Origin: an uncultured Eubacteriales bacterium
GTDB taxonomy: Bacteria; Bacillota; Clostridia; Oscillospirales; Acutalibacteraceae
Assembly (NCBI GenBank): GCA_934456435.1
Contig: CAKSHH010000010.1
Coordinates: 1 to 64,000, forward strand
Direction: 5' to 3'
Length of the DNA stretch: 64,000 nucleotides
Positions 8,514-16,587 of this stretch are shown here, piece by piece. How positions within the stretch are numbered: position 1 is the stretch's first letter; the number at the start of each line of letters is the position of its first letter. Under the pieces are notes generated by a model. The model saw nothing but the letters and a program-made list of their open reading frames with translations. It was not told where the DNA came from and did no database searches. A program made the position numbers and the translations under genes.

Positions 8514-9836
8514 TTAACCAAACAACCTTTTGAAAAACTTTGCAATCGCGTTTATAATTTTCTTGAAAAATGAAACCTTCTGAGTTTTGTTCCTCAGGGC
8601 GAAAACATATCCTGAATCGTTCTTGTAGAACAGAGTGCCGTTTTCGTCACATATAACCGAACTGATGCAGTAGCCGGTCATATCGCCTGTCGGAGTGAAG
8701 ATATCACAGCTTTCGGCTTTTGTCTGACCGACGGAATCGGTGAACATTGTGATTCCTCCGGGATTGTTGTTGTAGGTGATGTAGATATTCGCCTTATCGC
8801 CCTCTTTGAGGAGGAAACCTCCCTGAGGATAGCCCTTGGTCGCGGCGGAATAAATTATCGAAAGCTTTGCCGCGTCAATGACCTTGAAGTATCCCGGACC
8901 GAAGCCTGAGCCCTGCACACCGAGATAAAGTCTGCCTTTGTAAATGAGGGGAGTCGATGTTGAAGCACCGCCGAGCGAGAGCCGCTTTACCGACGAATCG
9001 TTGAAGCTTCCGTCGGAGTTGAGCGAAACGCTGTAAAGATAGCCTGCCTTAGTGGTGAAATAAAGCCTGCCGTCGGAGCATCTCATTGACGAGCGCTGGT
9101 CGCCGACGATAGGGAGAGTGTCAAGGAGCTTGCCGCTCTTTTTGTTGAGCGAAACAGCCTTTGACGGCTTGTTGGCATAGATCGTGCCGTCGTCACAGCC
9201 GAAAACAACGCTGTCGCCCACTATTGCACAGCCTGCCCAATAGAAACCGCCGAGGTTTTTGTATGTCCAAACGGCGTTCTTTTTTTCATGAGTATCCTTT
9301 TTGTTTTCGTCCTTGACGTCAATGCAAACGTAGTTGGCGGCTCTGTCCTCGTCCTCCCAAAATCCCGTGTAGATGTAACCGTTGTCGTAGGTTATCGGTG
9401 TGAGAGACTGACCGCCGAGGGGATTGGAGTAGACCCATAAGGATTTCATCGTTTTGTAATTGAACGCCTGAATTGTTGCCTTGTCGAGCGGACAGTAGAT
9501 AACGCCGTCGGCGTAAAGGGGAGAGGTGTAGCCGTAATTCGGGGCGGCGACCATATCCGCCGATTTAATTGTTTTTCCCGTTTCGGCGTCGAGCTTGAGA
9601 AGCTTTTTGCCGCTCATCACAATGAGTGTGTCGTCGACAACCACCTGAGTGCTCGGCGCGTCCTTATAGGATGAACCGAGCTTCCTTGACCAGGTGAGCT
9701 CGGTGTTCTCCGCGGACACGGGGGTATCCGCGGAGACGATTTGCGAGTCGGAAATATATGTTTTTGCTCCAACCTCAACGGGTGAGACAAGGAGAATAAT
9801 GCAAATTAAGGTACAAAGAATACGCTTGATTTTCAT
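8514..9836 (-). CDS. Exported PQQ-type beta-propeller protein
   Basis: A 440-aa secreted protein. A signal peptide covers about residues 1-24 (ending VEVGA). Repeats of the WV-Y/GxLYxxD type through the middle (for example KLLKLDAETGK, SPLYADGVIYCPL, STPLIYKGRLYLGV) predict a seven- to eight-bladed PQQ/BamB-like propeller. The last ~18 residues (FFKKIINAIAKFFKRLFG) form a basic amphipathic tail of the kind shared by other exported proteins in this window. It sits 3 nt from both operon neighbours. I infer a scaffold or binding role in corrinoid capture at the cell surface; no catalytic site is visible. Confidence 0.8.
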   Translation of the reverse strand: MKIKRILCTLICIILLVSPVEVGAKTYISDSQIVSADTPVSAENTELTWSRKLGSSYKDAPSTQVVVDDTLIVMSGKKLLKLDAETGKTIKSADMVAAPNYGYTSPLYADGVIYCPLDKATIQAFNYKTMKSLWVYSNPLGGQSLTPITYDNGYIYTGFWEDEDRAANYVCIDVKDENKKDTHEKKNAVWTYKNLGGFYWAGCAIVGDSVVFGCDDGTIYANKPSKAVSLNKKSGKLLDTLPIVGDQRSSMRCSDGRLYFTTKAGYLYSVSLNSDGSFNDSSVKRLSLGGASTSTPLIYKGRLYLGVQGSGFGPGYFKVIDAAKLSIIYSAATKGYPQGGFLLKEGDKANIYITYNNNPGGITMFTDSVGQTKAESCDIFTPTGDMTGYCISSVICDENGTLFYKNDSGYVFALRNKTQKVSFFKKIINAIAKFFKRLFG

Positions 9837-9839
9837 AGT

Positions 9840-12050
9840 TTAGCACATCCCGCCAAAAATTTTATTTATAATATCGGTAACAAACCTGTAAACAGTTTTG
9901 AAAACTCTGACGATCCAAAGCTCTGTCTTTGCCGTTACGGTTACCTTTGAATATGCGGCGATTGTCGGAGCCTGATCATCTGAGGCGGCTCTTATGGCAA
10001 CAAGGGTGTATTCGCCCTCCTCGCTGAGCTTTATCTTAGCGTTGCCGCGCTTGTCCGTTGTGCTGACCTTCTGAAGCTCGCCGTTGTTGAGAATATAGAT
10101 GTCAACGTCCTTCATATTTGTAAGGTACTTTTCCTTTATAACCTCAGGACTTTCAAGTCCGTGCTCAAAGGGAGAGTAACCCTTGATGTTTACCTTGAGC
10201 TTTTTGCCTGCGCTTATTGTGTAGCTGTCGGAGTCAAAGCTTGCAAACATATCGCTGTAATATCTTGTGTCCTGATAGAAGTAGTATGAAATAACATCGC
10301 CGTCAACAACCGTTGCCGTGTCGCAGGCATATCCTGTGTATGAACCGTAATTCTCGTTGTAGATTCCGTCGTTGGGCATTGCACCGTTTACGAGGAAGCC
10401 GCAGGTCGATGTGTTCCTGCCAAAGGATTTCATTATGAAGCTTGAGTTCATAACAAGGTAATCCGTTGCGGTGCTTCTGGTGAATGCGTCGCCGTAAATT
10501 TTCTTGTGCTCTGCAACGATAACATCAAATACGGTTATGCCGTGTACTTCTTTCCGGTTGTGGTCAAACGCCGCAACGTCGTAGCCGTAAGCCTTTGCCG
10601 TGCCGGAGGTGACTTCAATCGCCTCCGGAGCAATGATGATTGAGCTGTCGGATGCGCTGAATGTAACGCTGACTGTCTCCTCGTCGGCGCGGGGGAGAAC
10701 CGTGACCGTGCACTCGGCGGTCTGACCCTTTGTCGACACGGCGGTAATTGTAGCTGTTCCCTCAGAAACGGCAAAGAGCTTGCCGTCCTTGTCGATGCTT
10801 ACGATATCCTCGTCTGAGGAAGACCATGTTACGGAGCTGAGATTTGCCTTGAGCTGAGCGGAATCAAGTCTTGTAAGTGTGAGAGACGAATCCGAAATTT
10901 TAAGCTCTGTTTCAGGGAGAGCCGAGCTTACGTCAAGAGTGTAGATCTGAGGTGCGCCGTCGCCGCTCTGGACGATAACTCTTACAAGTCCCTTGTCGGG
11001 GGCGGCGGAATAAATACGTCTTTCGGTTCTTTCGTTGTTGATATAAATGTTAGCTTCATCGGCTGAAACGCTGATGTCAACGCCCTTGTCAAGATTTTCG
11101 AGCTTGCAGAAATTGTTGCTGTCGAATACGGCTGTCTGTCCGTTTACGGTAATCTGTGTATCAACCGTTTTGCTGTCAAACTCCTCGTCCTGAGCAAGTC
11201 TGACGCCGTTTATCTCTGTTGATTTCTCACCGAAGGCTCCGCCGTCGATGAATGTTGCGGTCTGAACCTTGACGTATTTGATCCAGTCGAGGCTGACGGG
11301 TATACCATTGTTGTCTACAGCCCAGGAAATGTCGAACTGACCGTCGATTCCGTTTACGGTCGGGTTCTCAACGTAGGGGTTGGACGGAGTGTCACTGAGC
11401 TTCCACTTGAGCGCGTCAACATAGCCGAATGAAGTCGCAATGCCGTTTGCCGTTGACGGAGTGAGGTTCTTTTTGAGAAGAACACCGGAGAGTGTGAGAC
11501 TTGTCTCGTCAAAGTCTACCGTCGGATACATATCCTTCTTCGGATAGGGTGAACGAGTGCAGGCGTTTCCGCTTTCACCGTGGCTGTCCGTGTAGGTGGA
11601 AGGGCTTGTGCCTGTGTTGTTGTATGTTACGCTGTAATTCCAGTCGGTGTCGTTCTCATAGTGCTCGCTTCCGGCAAGTGCATACCATATACTGCCGTCC
11701 TGAGAAACCCAAACCTGACCCGGCTCCTGTGTTGTTGCCGCGGCATTGAACGCGTTGCCCGAAATCATGAAGTCTACACCGTAGCGGTGAGTGTCGCTGT
11801 TTTCGATTTTGTTGTCGAACTCATAGATTACATAGCCGCCGAAGTTGCCGAGTGATGTTGTGGCGGCTTTGCCGGAAAGGGTATTCTCAATATTCTTTCC
11901 GAACATGGGGTTGTTGGTGTACTGACTCGGTGCGACAAGGTATTCCTTGACCTTTGCGGCAACCGCGCCGTCCTCTGCGAAAGCGCTTGTTGCTATGCAT
12001 GAGAGGATTACTGTAATTGATAACAAAACGGATATGATTTTTTTAAGCAT
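9840..12050 (-). CDS. Large exported protein with Ig-like (BIG2) and DUF4430 domains
   Basis: A 736-aa predicted surface protein. A signal peptide (MLKKIISVLLSITVILSC, ending TSAFA) opens it. Residues ~30-270 form a beta-rich module with YGVDFMISGNAF and GQVWVSQDGSIWYAL. A BIG2-like domain follows (VTWSSSDEDIVSID, then GTATITAVS), and after that a DUF4430 domain (GITVFDVIVAEHK, GFLVNGAMPNDG, VDGDVISYYFY). An amphipathic tail ends in IINKIFGGMC. I placed the start at the ATG at 12050, where the signal peptide begins. However, the frame stays open for another 105 codons upstream through an HNH-repeat-like segment. It is the first full gene after the cobalamin riboswitch and probably binds corrinoids outside the cell. 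Confidence 0.8.
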   Translation of the reverse strand: MLKKIISVLLSITVILSCIATSAFAEDGAVAAKVKEYLVAPSQYTNNPMFGKNIENTLSGKAATTSLGNFGGYVIYEFDNKIENSDTHRYGVDFMISGNAFNAAATTQEPGQVWVSQDGSIWYALAGSEHYENDTDWNYSVTYNNTGTSPSTYTDSHGESGNACTRSPYPKKDMYPTVDFDETSLTLSGVLLKKNLTPSTANGIATSFGYVDALKWKLSDTPSNPYVENPTVNGIDGQFDISWAVDNNGIPVSLDWIKYVKVQTATFIDGGAFGEKSTEINGVRLAQDEEFDSKTVDTQITVNGQTAVFDSNNFCKLENLDKGVDISVSADEANIYINNERTERRIYSAAPDKGLVRVIVQSGDGAPQIYTLDVSSALPETELKISDSSLTLTRLDSAQLKANLSSVTWSSSDEDIVSIDKDGKLFAVSEGTATITAVSTKGQTAECTVTVLPRADEETVSVTFSASDSSIIIAPEAIEVTSGTAKAYGYDVAAFDHNRKEVHGITVFDVIVAEHKKIYGDAFTRSTATDYLVMNSSFIMKSFGRNTSTCGFLVNGAMPNDGIYNENYGSYTGYACDTATVVDGDVISYYFYQDTRYYSDMFASFDSDSYTISAGKKLKVNIKGYSPFEHGLESPEVIKEKYLTNMKDVDIYILNNGELQKVSTTDKRGNAKIKLSEEGEYTLVAIRAASDDQAPTIAAYSKVTVTAKTELWIVRVFKTVYRFVTDIINKIFGGMC

Positions 12051-12350
12051 TTTTTCGCCCGCCTTTCTGCGTTCTTTGGAACGCTGCCTTTTTTCATAGT
12101 TTCTTTGTCTGCGTTCTTCCTGTTTCGATTTCTTGAGCCCTGCGGCTTCAAGTGCCCATGGCCACGGCCCGAAAAAGCCCTTGATCCTGTTGACGTCATC
12201 GTCGGAAAAATCACTTTTTTTAGGCAAGCGATTTTCTCTTGCCGCAACAGCCCGGAGAAGCTCAAGATAGTCGTCTTTTCCTTTTTCAGACATAAAAAAA
12301 CCGTCCTTTCCGGGGCGGGCAAAAACATATTGGCCGTGTCCGTTTTTCAT
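12051..12350 (-). other. Open reading segment with HNH-associated-repeat-like domain, in frame with the secreted protein
   Basis: From the ATG at 12350 (or 12293, which has GAAAGGA 10 nt upstream) the frame encodes about 80-100 residues. It runs without a stop into the signal peptide at 12050. The core (LLRAVAARENRLPKKSDF, then FFGPWPWALEAAGLK) resembles the homing-endonuclease-associated repeat, a small DNA-binding fold. A very basic stretch (QEERRQRNYEKRQRSKERR) follows. Three explanations remain open: a separate gene that lost its stop, an N-terminal extension, or an inserted cassette. Confidence 0.5.
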
Positions 12351-12353
12351 CAA

Positions 12354-12387
12354 GGCAATCCGCACACCTCAATTGTGCGGTATTGCC
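12354..12387 (-). repeat. Hairpin repeat element, copy A
   Basis: On the minus strand AGGCAATACCGCACA, ATTGAGGTGTGCGG and ATTGCCT form a self-complementary hairpin (GGCAAT...ATTGCC around CCGCAC...GTGCGG). A second copy with about 85-90 percent identity over the first ~33 nt, same orientation, lies at 56228-56290. Copy A is between the cobalamin riboswitch and the HNH-repeat segment. Confidence 0.7.
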
Positions 12388-12397
12388 TTAAAAACAG

Positions 12398-12580
12398 ATA
12401 CAGCTTTCGTTTCTTTCCTGCCCAAAGATTTTTATATCGGCTTATCAGGTATTCCGACTTATGAGCGAGCTCAATCACGGTAATGGCTGTTGCGACGGAA
12501 TTTCACCGAACTTCCCTCTGATATGCTTCTGAGTAACCGCCGATTTAATCAGCGGCTATCTAAATAATATCATTTATTGT
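12398..12580 (-). promoter_or_regulatory. Cobalamin riboswitch
   Basis: On the minus strand the conserved core reads GAGGGAAGTTCGGTGAAATT, then CCGTCGC, AACAGCC and ACCGTGA. This matches the GGGAA-GGTGAAA-TCC-CxG-CTGTGA pattern of cobalamin riboswitches. A B12-box-like AAGTCGGAATACCTG follows at about 12440-12455. A 5' hairpin (GCCGCTGATTAAATCGGCGG) precedes the core. It lies between the end of ogt and the large DUF4430 operon and should lower operon expression when cobalamin is plentiful. The exact ends are approximate. Confidence 0.9.
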
Positions 12581-12599
12581 CTGTGATGTCAATAAATGT

Positions 12600-13130
12600 T
12601 TATGCCTTTTTCGTTGGCTTGAAGCGGCTCGTATCAAGCCCTTCGCGGCGCAGAAGATATATCTTTTTATCAATTCCTCCGGCATAGCCCGTGAGCCCGC
12701 CGTCCGCGCCGACAACACGATGACAGGGGATGATAACGGATATCGGGTTGTGACCGACGGCGTTGCCGATCGCCTGAGCCGACATACTTTCAAGGCCAAG
12801 TCTTTTTGCCGCTTCTTTGGCAATTTCACCGTATGTGACTGTTCCTCCGTAAGGAATTTCAAGGAGAATTTCCCAAACGGTCTGACGAAATTCACTTCCG
12901 ACAGGCGCTAAGTCAAGCTCATCCGCGGACGGCGCATCGCCGCGGAAATAGCGGTCGAGCCAGTCCTTTGTTTTGATAAACACCTCGCGGCTTTCGCAGG
13001 GGACAAGCTTTTCCTTTATTCCCGAAAGAAAGTATTTTTGCCCGTTGAACCAAAGTCCGGCGAGCTTTCCGTCTTTTTCGGCGAGGGTTATTTCACCGAG
13101 AGGGGATTGGTAAGTTGCTGTGTAAAGCAT
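12600..13130 (-). CDS. ogt: Methylated-DNA--protein-cysteine methyltransferase
   Basis: A 176-aa suicide DNA-repair protein that moves the methyl group from O6-methylguanine to its own cysteine. The active site IPCHRVVGADGGLTGYAGG holds the acceptor cysteine. The DNA-binding helix region (TVTYGEIAKEAAKRLG, MSAQAIGNAVGHNP with the arginine-finger segment altered) precedes it. The length is usual for Ogt. AAGGAGTG is placed 5-7 nt before the ATG at 13130. It is upstream of, but not part of, the riboswitch-controlled operon. Confidence 0.94.
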   Translation of the reverse strand: MLYTATYQSPLGEITLAEKDGKLAGLWFNGQKYFLSGIKEKLVPCESREVFIKTKDWLDRYFRGDAPSADELDLAPVGSEFRQTVWEILLEIPYGGTVTYGEIAKEAAKRLGLESMSAQAIGNAVGHNPISVIIPCHRVVGADGGLTGYAGGIDKKIYLLRREGLDTSRFKPTKKA

Positions 13131-13162
13131 AAAAACACTCCTTAATCATTCTAAATCAATCG

Positions 13163-13191
13163 TTGACAGCAAGTGCAACAAGGAATATAAT
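13163..13191 (+). promoter_or_regulatory. Consensus SigA promoter for the SGNH hydrolase gene
   Basis: TTGACA (13163-13168), 17 nt, TATAAT (13186-13191). This is a perfect match to the consensus, about 60 nt before the GTG start. Confidence 0.85.
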
Positions 13192-13251
13192 GTAAAAAAC
13201 ACGAATAATCGCACGTTGATTTGTTCAGCGGTTATCGGGAGGGTGGTTACT

Positions 13252-14115
13252 GTGAAATATTTAAAGAAAATAATCGCGGTTTTGGTGAGCGTCGCTCTTT
13301 GCTTGAGTATTCTCGGCATAGCGGCAAGCGCAAAGGATACGCTCAATTACCTTGTGCTTGGAGACTCGATAGCACAGGGCTTCGGAATTAAGAATCCAGA
13401 TGAAGCGTCTTACGGTGCAATAGTTGCCGACACCAATCATTATAACTACAAAAACAGAGGAGTAATGGGAAGAGACAGCGAATATCTTTATAAATACCTG
13501 ACCACCGACGAGGGATATCAGGAGGATATAAAGTGGGCGGACATAATAAGCGTTTCAATCGGCGGAAATGATTTCCTGCTTGACCATGCGGCGCTCCTTA
13601 TCGCTCAGGGCATAATATTCAACGACTACTCAAAATTTGATAAAATCGGCGAGACCTTTTACGAGAATTTTTCAAAGTGTATGGATCAGATACATTCTCT
13701 CAATCCCGACGCGGTAATCCTTGTGCAGACGCTTTACACCTCGTGGAGATTTGACTTTGCGAAGAGACCCTATAAGCAGGCGGCAAAGAGAATCAACGAC
13801 GCGATTGAAAAATACTGCGCGGAGAAGCCGGAGAATATGTATATCGTCGAGACAGGTGAGGCGTTTGAAAACCACAGCGAGCTTATCTCTTCGGACACAA
13901 TTCATCCGAGTGCGGCAGGAAACGTTGTGCTCGCAAGGCTTGTGCTCGCAAGGCTCCATGAAATCGGACTCGGCGAAGCGACCGAACCTGTTGTCGCAAC
14001 GCCAGGAATTGACAGAGACTACCTTGTTGAATATTTTGGTTCACCGTGGGGTCAGATAATCATTTTCCTTGCAAATCTTGCCACGGGAAATTTCAATTTT
14101 GTTTTTAAATTTTAA
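13252..14115 (+). CDS. Exported SGNH/GDSL-family esterase or lipase
   Basis: A 287-aa secreted hydrolase. The signal peptide (KYLKKIIAVLVSVALCLSIL) ends near AASA. The catalytic blocks are GDSIAQGFG with the nucleophilic serine, SIGGNDF (oxyanion asparagine) and DTIHPSAAG (Asp and His). The GTG at 13252 follows GGGAGGG by 8 nt. The C-terminus ends in an aromatic/hydrophobic segment (GSPWGQIIIFLANLATG, then NFNFVFKF) like the tails on other exported proteins here. It is transcribed alone. Likely substrates are acyl groups on polysaccharides or lipids; the specificity cannot be read. Confidence 0.88.
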   Translation: MKYLKKIIAVLVSVALCLSILGIAASAKDTLNYLVLGDSIAQGFGIKNPDEASYGAIVADTNHYNYKNRGVMGRDSEYLYKYLTTDEGYQEDIKWADIISVSIGGNDFLLDHAALLIAQGIIFNDYSKFDKIGETFYENFSKCMDQIHSLNPDAVILVQTLYTSWRFDFAKRPYKQAAKRINDAIEKYCAEKPENMYIVETGEAFENHSELISSDTIHPSAAGNVVLARLVLARLHEIGLGEATEPVVATPGIDRDYLVEYFGSPWGQIIIFLANLATGNFNFVFKF

Positions 14116-14120
14116 TATTG

Positions 14121-14157
14121 AAAGGGGCGGCTACATCTGAATGTGACGTCCCTTTTG
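14121..14157 (+). terminator. Probable terminator after the SGNH hydrolase gene
   Basis: The stem AAAGGGGCG/CGTCCCTTT (one G-T pair) with a 17-nt loop is followed by TTTGC. It is moderately strong. Confidence 0.55.
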
Positions 14158-14197
14158 CTTTGCAGATATTCGTAAAATATTAAATCGGGAGAATTTG

Positions 14198-15142
14198 ATG
14201 AACTGTAAGAACGAATGTAAGATAAAAAGCAGTATGACGGCAGACGCCGAATACGGTGAAGTAAGGGAGCAGATCGGCGAAAACGGCAGATTCCGCACGG
14301 TGACCTACGGCGTGTTTCCGGGTATCAGTCTCATCTATAACGACGCCCATATTCAAAGCTTTGATGACGACAGACTGCCGTCCGCAAACACGATCGAGAT
14401 AAATCATTGCCGCGAGGGACGTATGGAATGTCATTTCCGCGATGAATTTTGCTATGCCGCACCGGGAGATCTTGTTATCGGTCGGGCGGACGAACGCTCC
14501 GAGACGACATATTTTCCGCTCAAGCATTACCACGGAATAACCGTGAGAATTGACATTGAGAAAGCACCCGGCTGTCTTTCCTGTATTCTTGACGACGTGA
14601 CGGTCAGACCACAGGCTCTGGCGGAGAAGTTCTGCGGCAGCCGCAGCTGTTTTACGGCGCGCTCCGACGCCTCCGTCGAGCACATTTTTTCGGAGCTCTA
14701 TTCTGTTCCCGAAGAAATAAAAAAGGGTTATTTTAAAATCAAGGTGCTGGAGCTTCTGCTTTTCCTGAGCTCATTCAACATTGAAAATGACGAGTCAAAG
14801 GACAAGGTGTTTTCAAAGTCGCAGGTCGCTTTGGCAAAGGAGATAAGCAGATTCCTTACCGAAAATATGGACAGACGCGTTACGCTTGAACAGCTTTCCG
14901 ACCACTTTCACGTTTCGGGCACGCACATAAAGAACATTTTTAAGGGTGTTTACGGTGTGCCGCTGTATGCGTATATTCGCACGGTGAAGATGGAGTCCGC
15001 TGCCTATATGCTTGAATACACCGATAAAACCGTTACGGAGATCGCAGGGGAGCACGGCTATGATAACAGCAGTAAATTTGCGCGTGCGTTCCGTGATGTT
15101 AAGGGCGTAAGTCCGAGCGAATACAGAAATCGGCTACTTTAA
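14198..15142 (+). CDS. AraC-family transcriptional regulator
   Basis: A 314-aa regulator with an N-terminal cupin-like sensing region and a C-terminal double helix-turn-helix. The second half shows the AraC signature: VTLEQLSDHFHVSGTHIKNI, VKMESAAYMLEYTDKTVTEI and FARAFRDVKGVSPSEYR. The ATG at 14198 follows GGGAGAA. The gene stands upstream of the DUF3793-flavodoxin pair but is separated by a terminator, so it may or may not control them. AraC members like this in Clostridia often respond to siderophore or iron status; that is only a possibility here. Confidence 0.92.
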   Translation: MNCKNECKIKSSMTADAEYGEVREQIGENGRFRTVTYGVFPGISLIYNDAHIQSFDDDRLPSANTIEINHCREGRMECHFRDEFCYAAPGDLVIGRADERSETTYFPLKHYHGITVRIDIEKAPGCLSCILDDVTVRPQALAEKFCGSRSCFTARSDASVEHIFSELYSVPEEIKKGYFKIKVLELLLFLSSFNIENDESKDKVFSKSQVALAKEISRFLTENMDRRVTLEQLSDHFHVSGTHIKNIFKGVYGVPLYAYIRTVKMESAAYMLEYTDKTVTEIAGEHGYDNSSKFARAFRDVKGVSPSEYRNRLL

Positions 15143-15158
15143 TCAAAAGTGTCTGATC

Positions 15159-15202
15159 GGAGCCTTATTCTATCCTTTCGGAGTGGATAGGGCTCCTTTT
15201 TT
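15159..15202 (+). terminator. Intrinsic terminator after the AraC regulator
   Basis: The two-part stem GGAGCC...CTATCC/GGATAG...GGCTCC is followed by six T residues. Confidence 0.85.
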
Positions 15203-15253
15203 AATGTAAGATAGTCACAGAAAAGCCGAGAGGCTTTTAAAAAATGCGCTTCG

Positions 15254-15269
15254 GTTAGCTTGTGCTAAC
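15254..15269. promoter_or_regulatory. Palindrome GTTAGC-TTGT-GCTAAC, candidate metal-responsive operator (copy 1)
   Basis: A perfect 6-bp inverted repeat with a 4-nt centre lies about 20 nt before the DUF3793 start codon. The same 16-bp frame (GTTAG-N6-CTAAC) occurs upstream of the nifS operon at 24593-24608. The half-sites resemble those of DtxR/IdeR iron boxes (TTAGGTTAG). Confidence 0.6.
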
Positions 15270-15290
15270 TGACTTGAAAGGTAGATAACC

Positions 15291-15842
15291 GTGTCAGAGG
15301 AATTGCTTATAAAACATTGCTCGCCGACCCTGGCGGGGATAAAAACGGGCAACCTGTTTTCCTGCTGTTTTCCGACCGCGGATATAATGCGCGACTGCGT
15401 GAGAGACTGGAACAAAGCGCTTGTTCACAAAGGGCTCAGGGTTCTGCCGATGAAGTTCTGCGACGGACGCGCGCTGATTTATGTGTACAGACCGTCGCGC
15501 CTGTGCGCCGACCTGAACAGCGGCGACGCCGAAAAAATACTGAATGAGCTCGGATACCGCGGAAAAACAGCGGAGCATTGTGTTTGCGAACTGATAAGGC
15601 GGCTCAGACAGAACAAGGATTTCCCCCATGAAATCGGTCTCTTCCTCGGCTATCCGCCCGAAGATGTCAGGGGATTTATCGAAAACAAAGCGTCCGGCTG
15701 TAAATGCGTAGGCTGCTGGAAGGTTTACGGCGACGAGTGCGCCGCGATGAAAAAATTTGAAAGGTACAAGAAGTGTACCGCAATCTACCGCGAGCTGTAT
15801 GCCAAGGGCAGGAGCCTTGAAAGACTTACGGTTGCGGCATAA
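15291..15842 (+). CDS. DUF3793-family protein
   Basis: A 183-aa cytosolic protein of unknown biochemical function. It matches the DUF3793 pattern: an N-terminal HCSPTLAGIKTGNLFSC segment, a middle HEIGLFLGYPPEDVRGFI block and a Cys-containing GCKCVGCWKVYGD motif near residue 140. The start is GTG at 15291 with AAAGGTAG upstream. It is followed by flavodoxin 65 nt away, a frequent pairing in Clostridia. The GTTAG palindrome upstream suggests iron- or metal-controlled expression of the pair. It may have a redox or metal-related role; none is demonstrated. Confidence 0.85.
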   Translation: MSEELLIKHCSPTLAGIKTGNLFSCCFPTADIMRDCVRDWNKALVHKGLRVLPMKFCDGRALIYVYRPSRLCADLNSGDAEKILNELGYRGKTAEHCVCELIRRLRQNKDFPHEIGLFLGYPPEDVRGFIENKASGCKCVGCWKVYGDECAAMKKFERYKKCTAIYRELYAKGRSLERLTVAA

Positions 15843-15907
15843 TAAAGAAAAAACGGAAGCCGCTCGGCGGCGTGCCGAATAATAAACATAAAGAAAGGTT
15901 GACAAAA

Positions 15908-16330
15908 ATGAGTAAAATAGCAGTAGTATATTGGAGCGGAACAGGAAACACGGAGGCAATGGCAGGTGCGGTTGCCGACGGCGCTAAGGAAAAAGGCGCA
16001 GAGGTTTCTGTGTTCACGGCCTCGGAGTTCAGCGCTTCAATGATGGATGATTTTGACGCGATCGCTTTCGGTTGCCCGTCGATGGGTACCGAACAGCTTG
16101 AGGACAGCGAGTTTGAGCCCATGTTCAATGACTGTGAGTCAAAGCTCGACGGTAAGAAGATAGCTCTTTTCGGCTCCTACGGCTGGGGCGACGGCGAATG
16201 GATGCGTACATGGGAGGAGACCTGCAAGGACGACGGCGCGGCTATGGCGTGCGATTTCGTAATTTGCAACGAAGCTCCCGATGACGACGCACTTGACGAC
16301 TGCAAGGCTCTGGGCGCAGCTTTGGTATAA
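15908..16330 (+). CDS. Flavodoxin
   Basis: A 140-aa short-chain flavodoxin that carries single electrons with FMN and can replace ferredoxin when iron is scarce. The FMN phosphate loop is WSGTGNTEAMA, and the isoalloxazine loops include GCPSMGTEQLED and GSYGWGDGEWMR. The ATG at 15908 has GAAAGG 8 nt upstream. It is probably co-transcribed with the DUF3793 gene under the palindrome at 15254. Confidence 0.95.
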   Translation: MSKIAVVYWSGTGNTEAMAGAVADGAKEKGAEVSVFTASEFSASMMDDFDAIAFGCPSMGTEQLEDSEFEPMFNDCESKLDGKKIALFGSYGWGDGEWMRTWEETCKDDGAAMACDFVICNEAPDDDALDDCKALGAALV

Positions 16331-16348
16331 GGTATAGCTTCGCCAAAT

Positions 16349-16465
16349 TTAACAACGGCAGTACACCTCCGGAGCGCGGACACAATTGATGCCCGACGGT
16401 GTCATAAAGGCTTTGCTGATTTGTTCCTTTATGTGTTCCTCTTCTCCGACCTCAGCGGCATGCAT
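16349..16465 (-). pseudogene. 38-codon ORF or gene remnant, unknown
   Basis: On the minus strand a 38-codon frame starts at an ATG at 16465. It contains EVGEEEHIKEQISKAFMTPS and ends RAPEVYCRC before TAA. The composition looks like genuine protein. A few sense codons continue upstream of the ATG before a stop, so this may be the 3' end of a decayed gene. No ribosome site is obvious and I do not recognise the family. Confidence 0.3.
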
Positions 16466-16498
16466 TGCATAAGCTGTTCCGGGGGTTATTTAAGGTTG

Positions 16499-16526
16499 AA
16501 AAGCGGTACTAACCCCTTCCGCTTTT
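16499..16526 (+). terminator. Probable terminator of the flavodoxin transcript
   Basis: The stem AAAAGCGG/CCGCTTTTT with a 12-nt loop ends in five T residues, about 170 nt after the flavodoxin stop. Confidence 0.55.
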
Positions 16527-16548
16527 TGCATACACTTTTTGCTGAATA

Positions 16549-16581
16549 GAAACAGCGGTTCGCTTGCGGACCGCTGTTTCG
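16549..16581 (-). terminator. Hairpin after the FGGY kinase gene
   Basis: The perfect 10-bp stem GAAACAGCGG/CCGCTGTTTC lies just past the kinase stop codon. The T run is short, so termination is likely but not certain. Confidence 0.5.
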
Positions 16582-16587
16582 TATTTA

